Positions 36,830 through 50,000 of a stretch of DNA of 64,000 bases are shown here, piece after piece (position 1 is the first letter of the stretch; the number at the start of each line of letters is the position of its first letter). The DNA is from Karalla daura. Its lineage: Eukaryota > Chordata > Actinopteri > Chaetodontiformes > Leiognathidae. The DNA is taken from assembly GCA_029224185.1 (NCBI GenBank), contig CM055193.1:24724062-24788061 (forward strand). Reading direction: 5' to 3'. Both the position numbers and the translations under genes were made by a program. The notes below the pieces were generated by a model. That model worked only from the letters and a program-made list of their open reading frames with translations, was not told the origin of the DNA and did not search any database.

Positions 36830-39800
36830 TAACTTGAATCAGATGGTGGAGTCCATGGGTCAAAGGTTGAAGAGAGATAAACAAAGCCCTATCACCAGGT
36901 CAAACTACTTTAAAGAGACACATTACTAATAACTGAACTAATAAATGACCTGGAACATAACACACTGAATCTGCTGAAGCAGTGGTTTGTGCAAAAATTT
37001 GAACAAGGTTTAATCCTGGGGTTCGTTTCACAAAGCAGGTTCAACAAACTCTGAGTCTAGCCCTGGACTCTGAGTTGATCTACTCTGAGATAGGAAACTG
37101 AGTTTTTGGTTCCGGAGCAGCAGATTTGAGTTACTTTCATGAACTCAGAGTAGTTTCACCTGGAGTTAAGCGCATGCACCATGACTTTAAAAAGCCATCA
37201 CCAGTGGAGCCCCAATTCATCGAATGGAAACAAAGGGCAGGGTGATTCAATCTGCTGGAGTTGGACATTTTAATGCATTCTTACAGCGAATTTGAAGATA
37301 TAGTCAGATCTTGAAAGTGCAAGGAATGACATATTTCTAGTCAAAGCAAATCTCTTTCCACTTAAAATAAGACACCTCCCCTGAAAAATCTAATTTGTTT
37401 CAAGCACATTTGTCAGTGCAATAATTAGAAATAACACAGATGCTCCACTTACAGAGACTGAAATACATTTGAACTCATGAGTTTATGGCTTTATTTGATG
37501 GACTGTGAAGTAAAATGGTACCAGACAAAAAAGAAAAGTGTTGGGAAAACTAATAATCGCAGTCAGCAAATGATCTCCTCTTCTTGTGTAACACCCTGTG
37601 GAATAATATTGTCTCTTCGTCCACTGGATCATTAAGAAACAGACAGTCCATGGTCAACAATTACATTTTTTTTGGCAAACCAGACTGTGAAACTCCACTG
37701 AAACCTGCGGGCTGAATGAATGAATCAAAGTGGGCTCCATATTAGACACCCTCTCCAGATAAACCTTGCTGCTTACTAGCCATATCCAGCTCAATTAACC
37801 CATTCATACAAGTCATACTAGAGACAGCCAAGCCACCACATTTACATTGGGACACACCCACCCAACCAAAAACTTGATAATACTCTCAATAGCGACATTC
37901 ACACCTTTCCAAGCATTGAACCATGGTTCAACAGCGCCACACAATGGTATCTGCAGACGCTAACATGATTAATCTCGGAGACATTATGAACAATCTTATT
38001 GGTTCACCTCACCTAGCACACACCCACAAGTTACACCTAGACTGGAAACCGCTCCTGCCAGACAGTTACAAGAATGGAAAACCACCAAGTTTCAATAGAG
38101 TTTACTTTAATACTACGTTACATGACCTTGGATGTTTATCGTGTGGTAATTGTACACTACTTCCTGTAAAACTCTCCAGTTGTTTATTTTCATGACCATT
38201 CGGACCAGTTTTGTGATTGAACAAATTAATCATCAAGCCGGCTTCTTCAAGTCCTTTCCTGAGTTTTCCTGCAACCACTGAAGAGAAATAGAACCCTCCA
38301 ACCTGTGCTGTAATCTGGATCGGAAAGAAAATGAAGAAAATGAAAATGAATGGTTGTGTGACCCGGATTTGTGGGTTTTGTCGGATTCTAACCTTCTTGT
38401 ATCTCTGACTGCTCATCCAATCTACTTCTTGGTGTATACACCTAAATTATGATTGGATGTTCATAAATTACATTCCCATTTAAATTAAGCGATTGCCTCT
38501 TGAGCTACCCTTCTCAGGCAGGATGAGTCAGTCTACGCATGAATACCAGTAAGCACTCACTCAGGTTTTATCCTAGTCTGCATAAATGTAGGACAGAATT
38601 GTATTTCATCATTGAAGCTTGATTTTTTTGTTTCCCTTGACTTTATCCCATCAACCCCCTTGAAATTCAGTGTGCTCCTGGATGAAAAACACAATGAACG
38701 AGGCAGGGTCTGGAAATCTGACCAATGCCATACCAAGGCCATTTTGTGCAACTAATTCAATCACAGATCTGACATCTGTTTGGAAGTAAACAAGAGTAAA
38801 AGATAACTTCAATGCCTAAATTCGATGTCTTAAGCAGCACAAACACTTCAAGCATTAGTTGTGCTGCACAACATTTTTTTGAAAGACACAAATGTCAAAA
38901 ATGTGTTATTGCAATGCAAAATCTATGTGCACAATAAACTTACGAAGTTCATCAAAATATGTGTCGCTCCCGTCAGCACCTGGCACTGAACAGATCAAAC
39001 GAGTCTTGAGGAAGGTCGTCCACTTGTTCACCAGACTGCGCTGGCCACCCATGTCATTCTGAATTAAGAGTCAGAGTTCAGAGAGTCTTGTCAAAGTGTT
39101 AAAGGACAGTTGTGCTTACAAATGGAAACATGCTACTCTCTGCACCGTCTACGACCTATTTTGGTCACAGAAATTGTCAAATATCCAGGGCTTCCTTTGC
39201 ATGCATTTCCAGACACAGTTAAACTACAGGACAGAACAATCTCTAACCCTGCACAGTTGTCCAATGCGGGAGTATGTGGACTTTCCAAGCCCCTGGGCCT
39301 CAACCGCTGTCTCGCGGAAGAAGAAAAACACCTTGTCATCATCTGGGTTTTCACTTTCTGGGACCCAAAAGGAACCAACAAACTTTGGTTCTGTGGGAAA
39401 CAATGGCAAATAAGGTCAGGTTTACTTTTCTCAGAAAAGGATTGATGCTTAAAATGACATATTGACATCCGAACACATATACAGACCATTGAGCCAACGT
39501 GAGTCATGTTGTTCTGTCCGTATGGATGGACGTTGCCCCAAGCTCCTAAAAATGGTGAAGTCTCGACCCATTAAGTCAGTGGCCACGCCTGCATATAACT
39601 CATCACCTAGAAGACAAAAGCAATGAACGGCTCATTGATTACTATCATGAAGCTTTGTGCTATCAGCCAAAATTACAAAAACTAGCAGAACAATGCACTT
39701 TTAAAACAGCAAATAGCATAACCATCCTGTTTTTGCAAAGGCCAAGCTTAAACTAAAAGGTATAATTGATGAGCTCACCGACAAGGACAGATGCTGCATT

Positions 39801-40751
39801 GTGGCGGGGATCATATGGACTCTTCCCTTTACCGTCCTCCACCTTCGAGGGGTCGATCCGAAACACGTGGTCCTGGCAGAGAGAGTGAGGTTTTCTTTAG
39901 CCTTTTGATACATTTGTGAAATGTGATGTCTTTGACTTTGGCAGTATGACTGATTCAAAACAAACTTGAAACCAGCTATTCAAAGTCCTCATGATAAATT
40001 TGTTTGGATCCTTTGTTGTGTTTCTCTGATCTGAACTGAAAAACCAGTATGTTTTTTTTTTTTTTGAAAAACCAGTCTGGTTTTTCAGTTTTCCATCAGT
40101 AATACAAGCTCTGTTAAGGATTCTGAACACAAGTAGTTGTTGAGTATCAGGTGTCATCATTCGTGTCGTACATACACATAACCCTTGTATAGTGTTTTTT
40201 TTTTCCTGCTGTTAATTTGGACCAAGTTTTTACTTATAAATATCAGATGATTATTTGGTTAGCATCTCTCTTTGTTTGTCCTCACCTCAAAGGTCACCTC
40301 AAAGATGAGGACAAACAAGGGGGATAATTTATAAGTGCTTGTTTTTTTCTTTTTTCTATTCCTCACCTCCATCTTGTGTCCAACCTCTACAAAAGCACAG
40401 GTTGGGTGGAAGGCCCCAGTTCCGCAGGCATACAGGTGGGTGCGGTTGTAGTGATGCATGATCTTGACGTAGTTTACACAGTCAGACTGAAAGACACACA
40501 AAAATTTCAGCTGCTAATGAAGAGCCACAAGAGTACAACTCTTGAGTTGAGTTTGGATGGATATTGAAAAGATTTGAATTCAAATTTTATTTTAATCTAC
40601 CACCTATGGTTTATATTCCTTCAAAAAAAAGAAGCGCAAAAGAAGCAATTTTGTTGCATCCACAATATGACAACACACTGGTTACTGGGTAGACACAGTG
40701 TACCCAGAGACAAACGTGTCTGTATACACACACATATGCACACACACATAT

Positions 40752-40820
<69 letters not shown>

Positions 40821-40994
40821 TTAATCCAAGATCGAACAAAACTTGGACTCTATGTTATTTGGTTAAGTGATGTACATTCCTCACATAGCTCCTCTCACCC
40901 TGTCTTGCTTGTAACAACACAGTTGAGTTTGCAGCTCTACCTCCAGAATGCTTTTGTGGTAGCCTTTGTCTTCTGGATGAGCACACACAGAGTG

Positions 40995-41086
<92 letters not shown>

Positions 41087-44000
41087 TGTATGTGTGATCC
41101 AGGCTGTGTGTTGCATGTGTGTAAGTGTACTCATGAACCAGTAGAACAATGGACTTTGGCGTCATTACATGCTCAAAAATGAAAGACTACATAAACATCA
41201 CATTTTCAGGTCCTCTGTTGGACGAGCTTTAAATCATGCTTAAATCATGTCTAAAATGCTCTGCTGAATTTTTCATTTATTAAGAAAAGAGGGGACTCAG
41301 CAGTCTATCTACTGGTTGGAACAGGGATCTTCACACCTCATTCACACATATTTCTCAACAATCCTCCTTTGTGAATGGCTTTCCCCAGACAATTTTTGAG
41401 TTGGTAAAAGGGCATAAAATTAAATTTCTGTTTTGAATGAGCACTAATAAGTCTCTCTTCACGTCACATTTTGACTAGAATTTACAGGACCAAAATACTC
41501 ACCAAACCAGTTTAACAAGGCCTGGCTGTTAGTTTTCCACTTGTGAACTCAGTCTTTATTTATAGGAATAAATTAGTATTTTATTGTACATTACAGAAAA
41601 ATGTCCACACTTACATAACATGGACATGCATGACACTCGTGTGAAAAATCAAGTTAAAAGTGCATTTCCCAATAAGTTTCAGTTTTCCTTATGATTGTTT
41701 TATGACTGTTAGTATTTAAAAAACTAAAAAAAAAGAGATGGAAAATAAAAATACAACTATGATGAAGTTAAAGATAAAATTAAGATAAAAAATTAAGATA
41801 ACATGAAATAGGCAAGTGTAATATAATTTCCTTTCATTTATAATAAATGAATCCCTAGATTCCAATTAGATTCCAATTCCATTCATTGCTACTACACAAC
41901 AATGATCAGGTCTAAGCAGTTTTAGGCAAAACAACAGTTAAACTTGTAGTACATATGGTTGATTTGTGGGTTCATAGTGGTTGCTGTAGTGCATTTTCAG
42001 GACTATTGGCTTGTGTTTCCAGTTGAGGACATCCTCCTAAAACCTTCCTAAAAAGTTTGGGTTAGAAAATCAATGTTAGAAAGAAATGTTCATAATTGAT
42101 AATAATTGATTGATAATAAATGATTAATAATTTATTTGTTATACATCTCAGTTGCTTTTTGGTGATATCATTTCTGTTATGTTGTGAAGCTATACTGTCC
42201 TAATTCTTTATCCTATTTGTACATTTCATATAATTTCCATATATGCTGTAGTATGCAACATGATTTTATTTCATTTTTAAATATAGAAATAAAATCATAT
42301 TATATATTAATAAAACAACCATAAAACAATAAATAATACAATAATACAAATAATAAAAATTATCTTTTTGAACTGAATTGACGAACTCCTCTTTAGCACA
42401 AAAGATACATATATTTGTGCAGAGAAAATGAGGAAAGAAAAAGGAAGAAAAATAAATTTTGTGTTTCCATTTCCTCGAATGTGTAACTCAGTACTGTTTT
42501 TCTAGTACCTGCTCACCTGCCGGGCTAAGATGGGCTGAGTAGGGCTGGGTGTCATCAGAAATACCAGTGCATCAGTGTGAGTTATGAAAAACAATCCTCT
42601 CACAGTGAAGTTGGACTCGATGCAAAAAAGTTCACACCTTGCATCACCGTGCAACCCAACTTGTTTTGTGGTCTTATCTTTGTAGTATTTCCAAAACTAC
42701 CCTTTGTTTTTCTGTAGTATTTTGTTTCACTGCCTCCAGCCTCTTCCGGAACAGCCACATATCCAAGATCAAAATCTCTCCTCTCGATTTCCTCCATTGT
42801 GTGCGTATTTTTGTTTTTCTTGCCCCTATTTTTAACCGGCGGTCAGCAGTGTCACATTGAAGATGACATCATGCACACATGTTGCTATGACAACGAAGCA
42901 ATCTTTATATGTACTTATAGTATAATAATTACTTAAGAATTTATTATTATGCATCAACTTATTGGACCATAAGACATTCTAATTTTGTTTGGACATTTTA
43001 ATTCTAAATTAATATGTTCAACTTGATACACAACATGCTTAATAAAAAGGCACTGGTTTTGGACAAAGTTTAAATGTTATCTATTCTTTAAGCACCGGTT
43101 CGGGCATTGTTTAAGCACCGGGCACCAGACAGGGCTGCAGAAGCATATCAATTTTTCAGGGGGGCACACTTTTTCAATCTCCGTTTTATTTGCTTCAGGT
43201 TGAACAGTGGATTTGTGACCACTCCTACAGTGCTGAGAAATAATTTTCTCTCACTAAAAAAGGGGTAGTTCATCCCAAAATAACCCAAAACAACCCTAGC
43301 CTTCAGTGACATAAATAAACCTCTACATAACATTAATGCAAGAATACAGTATGTGCTACAATAAAACTGAATTGGTGTATCAATGGATTGCTAGCTAGCT
43401 TTCTGTTTCTCTCCTGTCACGCAAGTCAACTTCATCCTCTGCTGCCTCTTCCTTTTTGAATGATGATGAATGATTTTTTGAAGAAGGATGATAATGTTGA
43501 ATCAGTGGATGGCTCTAGAAAACTGTCAGTTACCATTAACTTTACTCGACTTGCATTAACTTTGTTTGGCTCTTGGCATTCTTAATATTAGCTGACACGC
43601 CACAAAGCAAGATATAGTTTAGCTATTCACTGAGAAAGTTCTAGCTCATTAACCATTTAAATAAGCGTTTTCTACCTCTGCTCTGTTTGCTGTCTGCTGC
43701 TGAAAGTGACGGCAGCTCCACATTAGCATGTAGCTGTTTAGGTTGACTGGTCGCCGGGACAAGTGGCTGCAGTCAAATGGCTGTGATTGGCTACATGGTT
43801 GTCAATCATTCTTACCTCACCAATGGGTTTTTATGTCTGGAGGACTGAGTTGCACTTCAATTTACTATGCTGGTACACTGCCCGGGCGGGGCTGGTTGAA
43901 TACGCTGTGTGGGGGATGTGAAGGGGATGAAATCACCTTGTTGAAAAAGTGTGTGTGTTGCAACACCCACATCCCCCATGGGTGAGACAGCCATGATCGT

Positions 44001-47000
44001 CCATTGCAAACCCTAGCTGTCGTAGCTAACCCTCCTAGTATGAAAGTTTATTCAGGTGTTACTGCTGACTTCAGTGCTTGTGATTCCAACAGACATGATT
44101 GGCGCTGCTTCCCGCGCGTCTTATTAAAAAAAACTTGCTATATCCATATTTATGTTAATGCACCAGCACCCTCTATCTATGATTGGCTAGCATGTTGCCT
44201 TCATCTGTTGGTCGGATTGGTTGAATTGACCTTCAGCAAAAGCCCCATCCCCTTTACCTTTACTAATGATAACGTTGCTGGGGTGTATGATTGGACAACG
44301 ACCATTTGGAGGCGGACTTATGAGCAACAATGAGCACGGCCCCCCAATGCTCGCTCATGATGCCAGGCCTGGCCAGCACCATTTCAAAAGTACTGGTTTG
44401 GCACCGGTATTGGATGGAATCTAAACGATACCCAACCCTATTCTCTACATACGTTGACCCGCTAGAATCTTGCACCATGCCACTATGTTCTGGCATCTTT
44501 GCGCAGTCTGCTCCTTGGGTCTGATCTACTCTTGTAGCCTCTATGCCATGTACCTAATGGCTGTTCTTGTAGTGCCATGATTACTCCGTCTATGCCACAG
44601 ATATCAAGACAAGAAAGCTCCTCATGATGTATGGAGGGTTCCACCCCAAATCGAAACATGGAAAATCCAAGAGTACATCAAGAGTACTCTATGTGGGGGA
44701 GCAGCGGCTCTACTCCGAGCTCCTCCTGGGTGACAGAGCTCCTCACCCTATCTCTAAGGGAGTGCCTTGCCACTTCTGTCATGACCCAAAGTTGGTGACC
44801 ATAGGTGAGGGTAGGAACGTAGATTGACCGGTAAATCAAGAGCTCCTCCTTTCGGCTCAGCTCTTTCTTCACCACAACGGGCCGATACAGTGACCCCTTT
44901 ACTGCAGCCGCTGCACCTATCTGCCTGTCGTTCTCTCGCCCCATCCTTCCTTCACTCGTGAACAAGAGACGGAGACACTTGAACTCCTCCACCTGAGGCA
45001 GGGACTCTCCACCGACCTGAAGAGGGCAAGCCACCTTTCTCTGGTCGAGAACCATGGCCTTGGACTTGGAGGTGCTGATTCTCATCCCAGCTGCTTCACA
45101 CTCGGCTGCAAACTGCCCTAGTGCACGCTGGAGGTCCTGGCTCGAGGGAGCCAGTAAGACAACATCATCTGCAAAGAGCAGAGATGAGATCCCATGACTC
45201 CCGAACCGGACCATCTCTGGCCCCCTGCTGCACCAAGAAATTCTGTCCATAAAGATAATGAACAGATCCGGTGACAAAGGGCAGCCCTGTCGGAGGCCTA
45301 CATGCACCAGGAACAGGTCTGGCTTACTGCCGGCAATGCGAACCAAGCTCCTGCACCGGTCATACAGTGATCGCACGGCTCTCAGTAGAGGGCCCTCAAC
45401 CCCAACAGAACACCACGAGGGACATGGTCGAAAGTTTTCTCCAAGTCCACACATGTGGACTGATTGGGCAAACTCGAGCACCCTGTGCAGGGTATAGGGC
45501 TGGTCCAGGGGCACTGTACCCGACTGCCACGCGATGTTGCAGAGCCGTGTCAACCAGGACAGCCCTACAACAGAGACAACCAGAGACTTGAGATACTCAG
45601 AGCGGATCTCATCCACCCCTGGAGCCTTGCCACTGGTCAGCTTCTGAACTACCTCAGTGACTTCATCTTGGGTGATAAATGAATCAACCTCTGAGTCCTC
45701 AGCCTCTGGTTCTTCTAAGGATGGCGTGTTGGTGGGATTGAGGAGATCCTTGAAGTATTCCTTCCACCGTCTGACAATGTCCCCAGTCGAGGTCAACAGC
45801 TCCCCACTTCCACTGTAAACAGTATTGGTGGAGCACTGCTTCCCCCTCCTGAGGCACCGGACGGTTTGCCAGAATTCCTTCGAAGCCGACCTATAGTGCT
45901 TCTCCCCAAACTTTTCCCAGACCAGAGTTTTTGCTTCTGCGACTGCTCGAGCTGCCATCCGTTTGGCCTGTCGGTACCCATAGCTGTCTCAGGACTTCCA
46001 ACTCACAACCAGGTGGTGATCGGTTGACAGCTCAGCCCCTCTCTTTACCCGAGTGTCCAAGACATATGGCTGGAGGTCAGATGGTACGGCTACAAAGTCG
46101 TTCATTGATCTCCAGCCTGGGGGGTGTCCTGGTGCCATGTGCACTGATGGACACCCTTATGCTTGAACAAGGTGTCCAGTAACAGAACACCGCTCGGGTT
46201 CAGATCGGGGGGGCCGTTCCTCCCGATCATGTCCCTCCAGATTATACTGTCATTGCCCACATGAGTGTTGAAGTCTCTCAGCAGAACGATGGAGTCTCCG
46301 GTTGGAGAACTTTCCAGTACTCCTCCCAGGGACTCCCAGGGTCCTCCCAGGGTACTCTGCACTGCTGTTCGGCCCGTAAACCGAAACAACAGTTAGGGAT
46401 CTGCCCCCCACCTGAATGCGAAGGAATGCGACCCTCTCGTTCTGCGGGGAGAACTCAAACACGTGGCAGCTGAGCTGAGGGGCTATAACCAAGCCTACAC
46501 CAGCTTGCCGTCTCTCACCGTGGGCAAGAGTAGTAGAGTCCAACCTCTCTCAAGGAGTTGGGTTCCAGAGCCCATACTATGTGTGGAGCTGAGCCCGACT
46601 ATCTCTAGCCGGTACCGCTCCACCTCCCGCACAAATTACGGAATATTTTCCCAAATTTGCAAGTGTTTGCAGCATCAATGTGTGGTGGACATTTTACATA
46701 CATCTAGGAACATTTGATTAATGTCAGTATTCAAGTCAAGTCAAGCTAACGACCGGGCCCAAAACTCCCCTTTGTGGGAGATGCCGCTGTCAGAGATCTA
46801 TGATTTATGTGCAGTGAAAACATGAAGATTCTCTGTTTTCCAAAGGACATGGTTCCAGAAAAGACAGCAAGAATCCCTGATATTGTTGCAGCAAATCAGA
46901 CCGTCAAGAACATCATCTTGCATATGGGGATGATTGATATCGTGAATCAGCAATCAGAAATCCTCAAAAAACATTTTACTGATCTGCTGAACACAGTCAG

Positions 47001-50000
47001 CTCCCTGGATTTGAGGTTTTAATCAGTGGTCCACTTCCACCTGTCAGACGAGGTGCTGAGAGATTCAGCAGATTGATGGCTCTAACCCTAACTTTTTGGA
47101 CAATTGCAATTTCTTCTGGGACTGCAGACATCTTTTCAAACAAGATGGACTCTTCCTAAATAGGTCAAGAGTCAAACTGCTTGTGTCCAACATATCTTTC
47201 TGCCTGCGTCACCAATCTGCTCCCCTCACCAAGGACAAGAGACAGGGCAGGCCGATACAGACAGGAGATAAATGTCATTATGAGGACGCGCAACCCCCAG
47301 CTGAAGTGAGATCCAATAATGAGAGACGTCAGGGCGAACAAGAGGAGGATTCTCCACCTTCAACACCAAAAAGCGTCTGTGATGATCCACTTTCTACACC
47401 CCTCAAAACCCCAGACCTTTCACCATCCACTGTGGGCATGTTGTCACCCTCATCCCCCCTCTTGGAGTTCACTGACCAAATGAATAAGCTGGTCATCGCT
47501 GGGACACAACCTACCCCCCGCCCTACTGCAGTTTTATCTCTGCTCATTGCCCTGCAACATCCTTGGCCTTCAGGGAGGTGTCATATGGAAATTTCAACTC
47601 CTTTGAATATGTTGCTGTTCAATTGCGAGCCTCCTGTCGTGATAACTTTGCAGTCCAGGAAAGGTAGTTTTCCACTGTAAAGTTGCAAATAACTTCGCAG
47701 ACTGCAAAGTTATCGCAGAGGAGGAGGGGAATCTGGTCACTGAGGTCTACAGGAAACCTACACACACGGACCAATATCTCCTCTTTGACTCCCATCACCC
47801 CCTGGAACACAAACTCAACGTCATCAGGACCCTGCAACACAGAGCAGAGAGCATCCCATCGAAAACAGAAGGAAAGGAAAAGGAGCACACACACATCAGA
47901 CAAGCGCTGAGAACCTGTGGCTATCCCAACTGGACCTTTATCAAAAGGAGGAACAGACAGAATAGTGAAACCAGCACAGATACAGGGAACCGAAGGAAAC
48001 ACATGGTGGTTCCATATTTATCCGGATTATCGGAGAAACTAAGGAGAATCTTCCACAAACATCCCAGTTTATTTCAAGCCAGGAAACACCCTCAGACAGA
48101 GACTGGTTCACCCTAAGGACAAAACTCCAAAAGAAAAACTCAACAATGTGGTCTATGCAGTACAGTGCAGCGAGGAATGCCCAGACCTATACATTGGAGA
48201 GACCACACAACCGCTCCACAAACGCATGTACCAACACAGGAGATCAGCTACAACAGGACCACAGTCAGCGGTCTACATACACACAAAGGAGAAAGGACAC
48301 TCCTTTAAGGACACTAATGTGCACATTTTGGACAAGGAGGATAGATGGTTTGAGAGAGGAGTAAAGGAATCTACACTCATTTGGAAAGACCTACTCTAAA
48401 CAGAGGAGGAGGCCTGCGTCATCAGTTGTCTGCCACATACCACTCTGCCTTGAGATCCCACCCCAGGAAGTTCAACTGCTCATCAACATCACAGCAGTTA
48501 ACACCCTCTGGACCCTGTGATCATGAGGACCCATTCAACCCCAATCTTTCACACATTGACACTAGTTGATGAAGTGGAAGAGCCATTAACACATTAATGG
48601 CCCCATCTCGTCACTTGATGAGGGGGTGTGGCTCACTGCCACAGGTGTCAATGGCCCATCATGTGACCATTCACCGCCACAGGTATTAATGTGCTAGTGC
48701 TCACTCATGTGACCCCTTTGTCACATAACGAGGGGAATGGCCCACATCCACAGTCCCACCCACATCCAGAGAGTTTTAAATCCTGGCTTTCCCCAAACCA
48801 ACCAGAACTGAAGAAGCCCTTCGGATGAAGGACGAAACATCTTCAAACCCCAGAAGAAGTCCAGTTGCTTGACTAAACTGAACATTGGATACCATGACCT
48901 GGATGAATGAGAATCTCCACAGACACATTACTGTGTTCAGTTTAACATGACCATCCCTTCCAGTTTTACCAAAGGAGAAGCAGAGGTGATAAGAAAGCAG
49001 GCTATTAACAATAGCACTGCTGCATTATTTCCGCAGGCCTTTACATCATTAACAACTCTGCCCTCAGCTTCTGTCAATGACCTTATTAATATTTTCTGCT
49101 CTTATGTTACGACTGTTATGGGTGCCATCGCTGCGATTAAGACCAGAGTTATTTCTGGAAGTCTTTCACCATGGAGGCCACTATGGTGAAAGCACAAAAA
49201 AGAAAGTGTAGGCAAGTTGAGCGCAGATGGAGAAAATCCAAAGTACATTATGATATCTATAAAGAAAGTCTTTGCATTTATAACCAAGAATTGAAAAAGG
49301 CAAGGCAGTGTTTTTTCTCTGAGATTATTAAAAATAACAATAACAACGTCCGCACCCTATTCACAATTATCGACAGACTGACAAACCCTCCAGTATCTGT
49401 TCCTCCAGAACTGCTATCCAAAAAGATGACTTTGGAGCCTTTTTTACAGGCAAAATTTAGAGAATAAGACACAAAATATGTGGCTATATGACCAGTTCCT
49501 CCTCAATTTTCAACTAATAAACCATGCATCCCTGACAGACACAGAATTTAAAATCCACTACCTGCTGCCTTGATATTCTGCCCACATGCTTGTTGAATGT
49601 ATTTCATTGTGTTGCACCAGATGTGTTGAAGATAGTATATGCTTCTCCTCTCAGGACAATTTCCCAGGGCCCTGAAAACTGCAGTAATCAAACCTTTAAA
49701 AAAAAAGCCTAATCTGGATGCTTCAGTAATAAGTAACTACAGACCTGTCTCTAACCTTGCATTTTTGTCAAAGATCATTGAGAGAGTTGTCTATCAACAG
49801 AGTTATTCTTTCTTGGCCCAAAACAATCTCTTCAGTCCTTTCCAGTCAGGTTTTTGTCCACAACACAGCATCAAAACTGCATTTATTAAGGTTAAAATGA
49901 TATACACCTTAATATTGATGCATCAAAAACTTCAGTATTGGTACTACTGGATCTTAGTGCTGCATTAGACACAGTCACTCACAACATTTTACTCAACAGA

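Noticed and set aside
45258..45682. Plus-strand frames of about 80-106 residues
   Set aside because: Antisense of the LINE RT frame 44678-45958.
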